A DNA stretch of 5,890 nt from an uncultured Faecalibacterium sp. (GTDB lineage Bacteria; Bacillota; Clostridia; Oscillospirales; Ruminococcaceae). Both the position numbers and the translations under genes were made by a program. The notes below the pieces were generated by a model that ran no database searches, was not told the DNA's origin, and saw only the letters and a list, made by a program, of their open reading frames with translations. The stretch is taken from the NCBI GenBank assembly GCA_934526125.1, contig CAKSZU010000097.1:1-5890 (forward strand), read 5' to 3'. Each line of letters begins with the position of its first letter. Position 1 is the stretch's first letter. Shown piece by piece: positions 5,042-5,890 of the stretch.

Positions 5042-5890
5042 TTACTTCAGTTTTGCTTCCAGCTCGGCGGTCAGGTTCTCGTAGCCCGGCTTGCCCAGCA
5101 GTGCAAACATGTTCTTCTTGTAGCTCTCGACGCCCGGCTGGTTGAAGGGGTTCACGCTCAGCAGGTAGCCGCTGCACGCGCAGGCGCGCCAGAAGAAGTA
5201 GATCAGATAGCCCACATTATAAGCAGTCAGGTCGTCCACCTCGATCAGGACCTCGGGCACACCGCCGTCGGTGTGAGCCAGGATGGTGCCTTCCATTGCC
5301 TTGCGGTTGACCACGCTCATGTTCTGGTCTGCCAGGAAGTTCAGGCCGTCGAAGTTGCCCTCCAGCTTATCGATGAACAGATCCTTCGCGGGCTTCTTCA
5401 CGTCCACGATGGTCTCGAACATGATGCGGGAACCCTCCTGGATGAACTGACCCATGGAGTGCAGGTCGGTGGAGAAGATGCAGCTTGCGGGGAACAGGCC
5501 CTTGTTGTCCTTGCCCTCGCTCTCGCCGAACAGCTGCTTGTACCACTCGTTCATCAGGGTGAAGTCCGGCTCGTAGCACTCCAGGATCTCCACAGCCTTG
5601 CCCTTGCGGTACAGGATGTTGCGGATGGCAGCATACTTGTAAGCGTCGTTGTCCGGGCTCAGGACGGAGAATCGCTCCATGGCGTCGGCAGCGCCCTTCA
5701 TCAGCTCGTCGATGTCGATGCCTGCGGCGGCGATGGGCAGCAGACCCACGGCGCTCAGGACGGAGTAACGGCCGCCCACGTCATCGGGGACCACGAAGGT
5801 GGGCCAGCCCTGTGCGTCGGCCAGCTGCTTCAGGGTGCCCTTGGCACGGTCGGTGGTGGCGTAGATGCGCTTGTTGGCTTCCTCCACGCC
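5042..5890 (-). CDS. pgi: Glucose-6-phosphate isomerase, C-terminal part (5' end outside the window)
   Basis: Cytoplasmic enzyme interconverting glucose 6-phosphate and fructose 6-phosphate in glycolysis and gluconeogenesis. The visible 282 residues run off the window edge. The GTG at 5887 is an internal Val codon, not a start; bacterial PGIs are about 450 residues, so roughly 165 N-terminal residues are missing. Counting from that Val as 1, both family signatures are present: [13 protein letters not shown] at 36-48 and [18 protein letters not shown] at 240-257. Residues matching known catalytic positions are Glu122 (in GESEGK), His143 (in STDLHSMGQ) and Lys257. Both SIS-type sugar isomerase lobes are represented. 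The gene ends with TAA, 61 bases before the next start, with no terminator between, so it is probably cotranscribed with the P-loop gene. Identification is secure; nothing in the visible part looks damaged. Confidence 0.97.
   Translation of the reverse strand, partial: GVEEANKRIYATTDRAKGTLKQLADAQGWPTFVVPDDVGGRYSVLSAVGLLPIAAAGIDIDELMKGAADAMERFSVLSPDNDAYKYAAIRNILYRKGKAVEILECYEPDFTLMNEWYKQLFGESEGKDNKGLFPASCIFSTDLHSMGQFIQEGSRIMFETIVDVKKPAKDLFIDKLEGNFDGLNFLADQNMSVVNRKAMEGTILAHTDGGVPEVLIEVDDLTAYNVGYLIYFFWRACACSGYLLSVNPFNQPGVESYKKNMFALLGKPGYENLTAELEAKLK

Noticed and set aside
4492..5145. A 217-codon plus-strand open reading frame across the P-loop gene
   Set aside because: It is antisense to the P-loop gene and the end of pgi, starts inside the yceD promoter and terminator region, and encodes no recognisable domain.
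1..5890. Mobile element, CRISPR array or defence system
   Set aside because: No transposase, integrase, phage gene, direct repeat array or long inverted repeat is visible. The inverted repeats present are explained as terminators or short RNA hairpins, and codon use is uniform across the genes.

Overview
The window is a compact, single-orientation stretch of a GC-rich Firmicutes chromosome. Every supported gene is on the minus strand, so transcription runs from position 5890 towards 1. C- and G-ending codons dominate (GGC, CTG, AAG, GAC), Shine-Dalgarno sites are strong, and the gene set includes a clostridial-type PDZ/radical SAM/DUF512 protein beside der. Together these suggest a gut Clostridia lineage of the Oscillospiraceae/Ruminococcaceae kind (Faecalibacterium, Gemmiger or Subdoligranulum-like). 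That placement is inferred from style and gene content; no search was run.

Read in the direction of transcription, there are four units. (1) 5890-4503: the C-terminal part of glucose-6-phosphate isomerase (pgi), then a 134-residue P-loop protein of unknown function, closed by a hairpin terminator at 4503-4555. (2) 4498-3668: a near-consensus promoter only 4 bases past that terminator drives the YceD/DUF177 protein gene and rpmF (ribosomal protein L32, 59 residues), closed by a terminator at 3661-3698. (3) 3631-188: the PDZ/radical SAM/DUF512 gene, der (double-GTPase ribosome assembly factor) and plsY (acyl-phosphate glycerol-3-phosphate acyltransferase), closely spaced and closed by a strong terminator at 188-235. 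I see no convincing promoter of its own for this unit. (4) 124-1: an exact consensus promoter (TTGACA, 17 bp, TATAAT) with an A-rich upstream tract. Its transcript reaches a sequence that begins like a tRNA but does not continue as one before the window ends.

The centre of the window is about making ribosomes and membrane lipid: YceD and L32 belong to the large subunit, Der helps mature it, and PlsY makes lysophosphatidic acid, the first phospholipid intermediate. The DUF512 protein between them has no assigned function. This is mainly housekeeping DNA: I found no insertion sequence, phage gene, CRISPR array or defence system. The points most worth checking are the tRNA-like start at the left edge, an Asn-to-Ala change in PlsY motif 1, how the DUF512-der-plsY unit is transcribed, and the two uncharacterised proteins.
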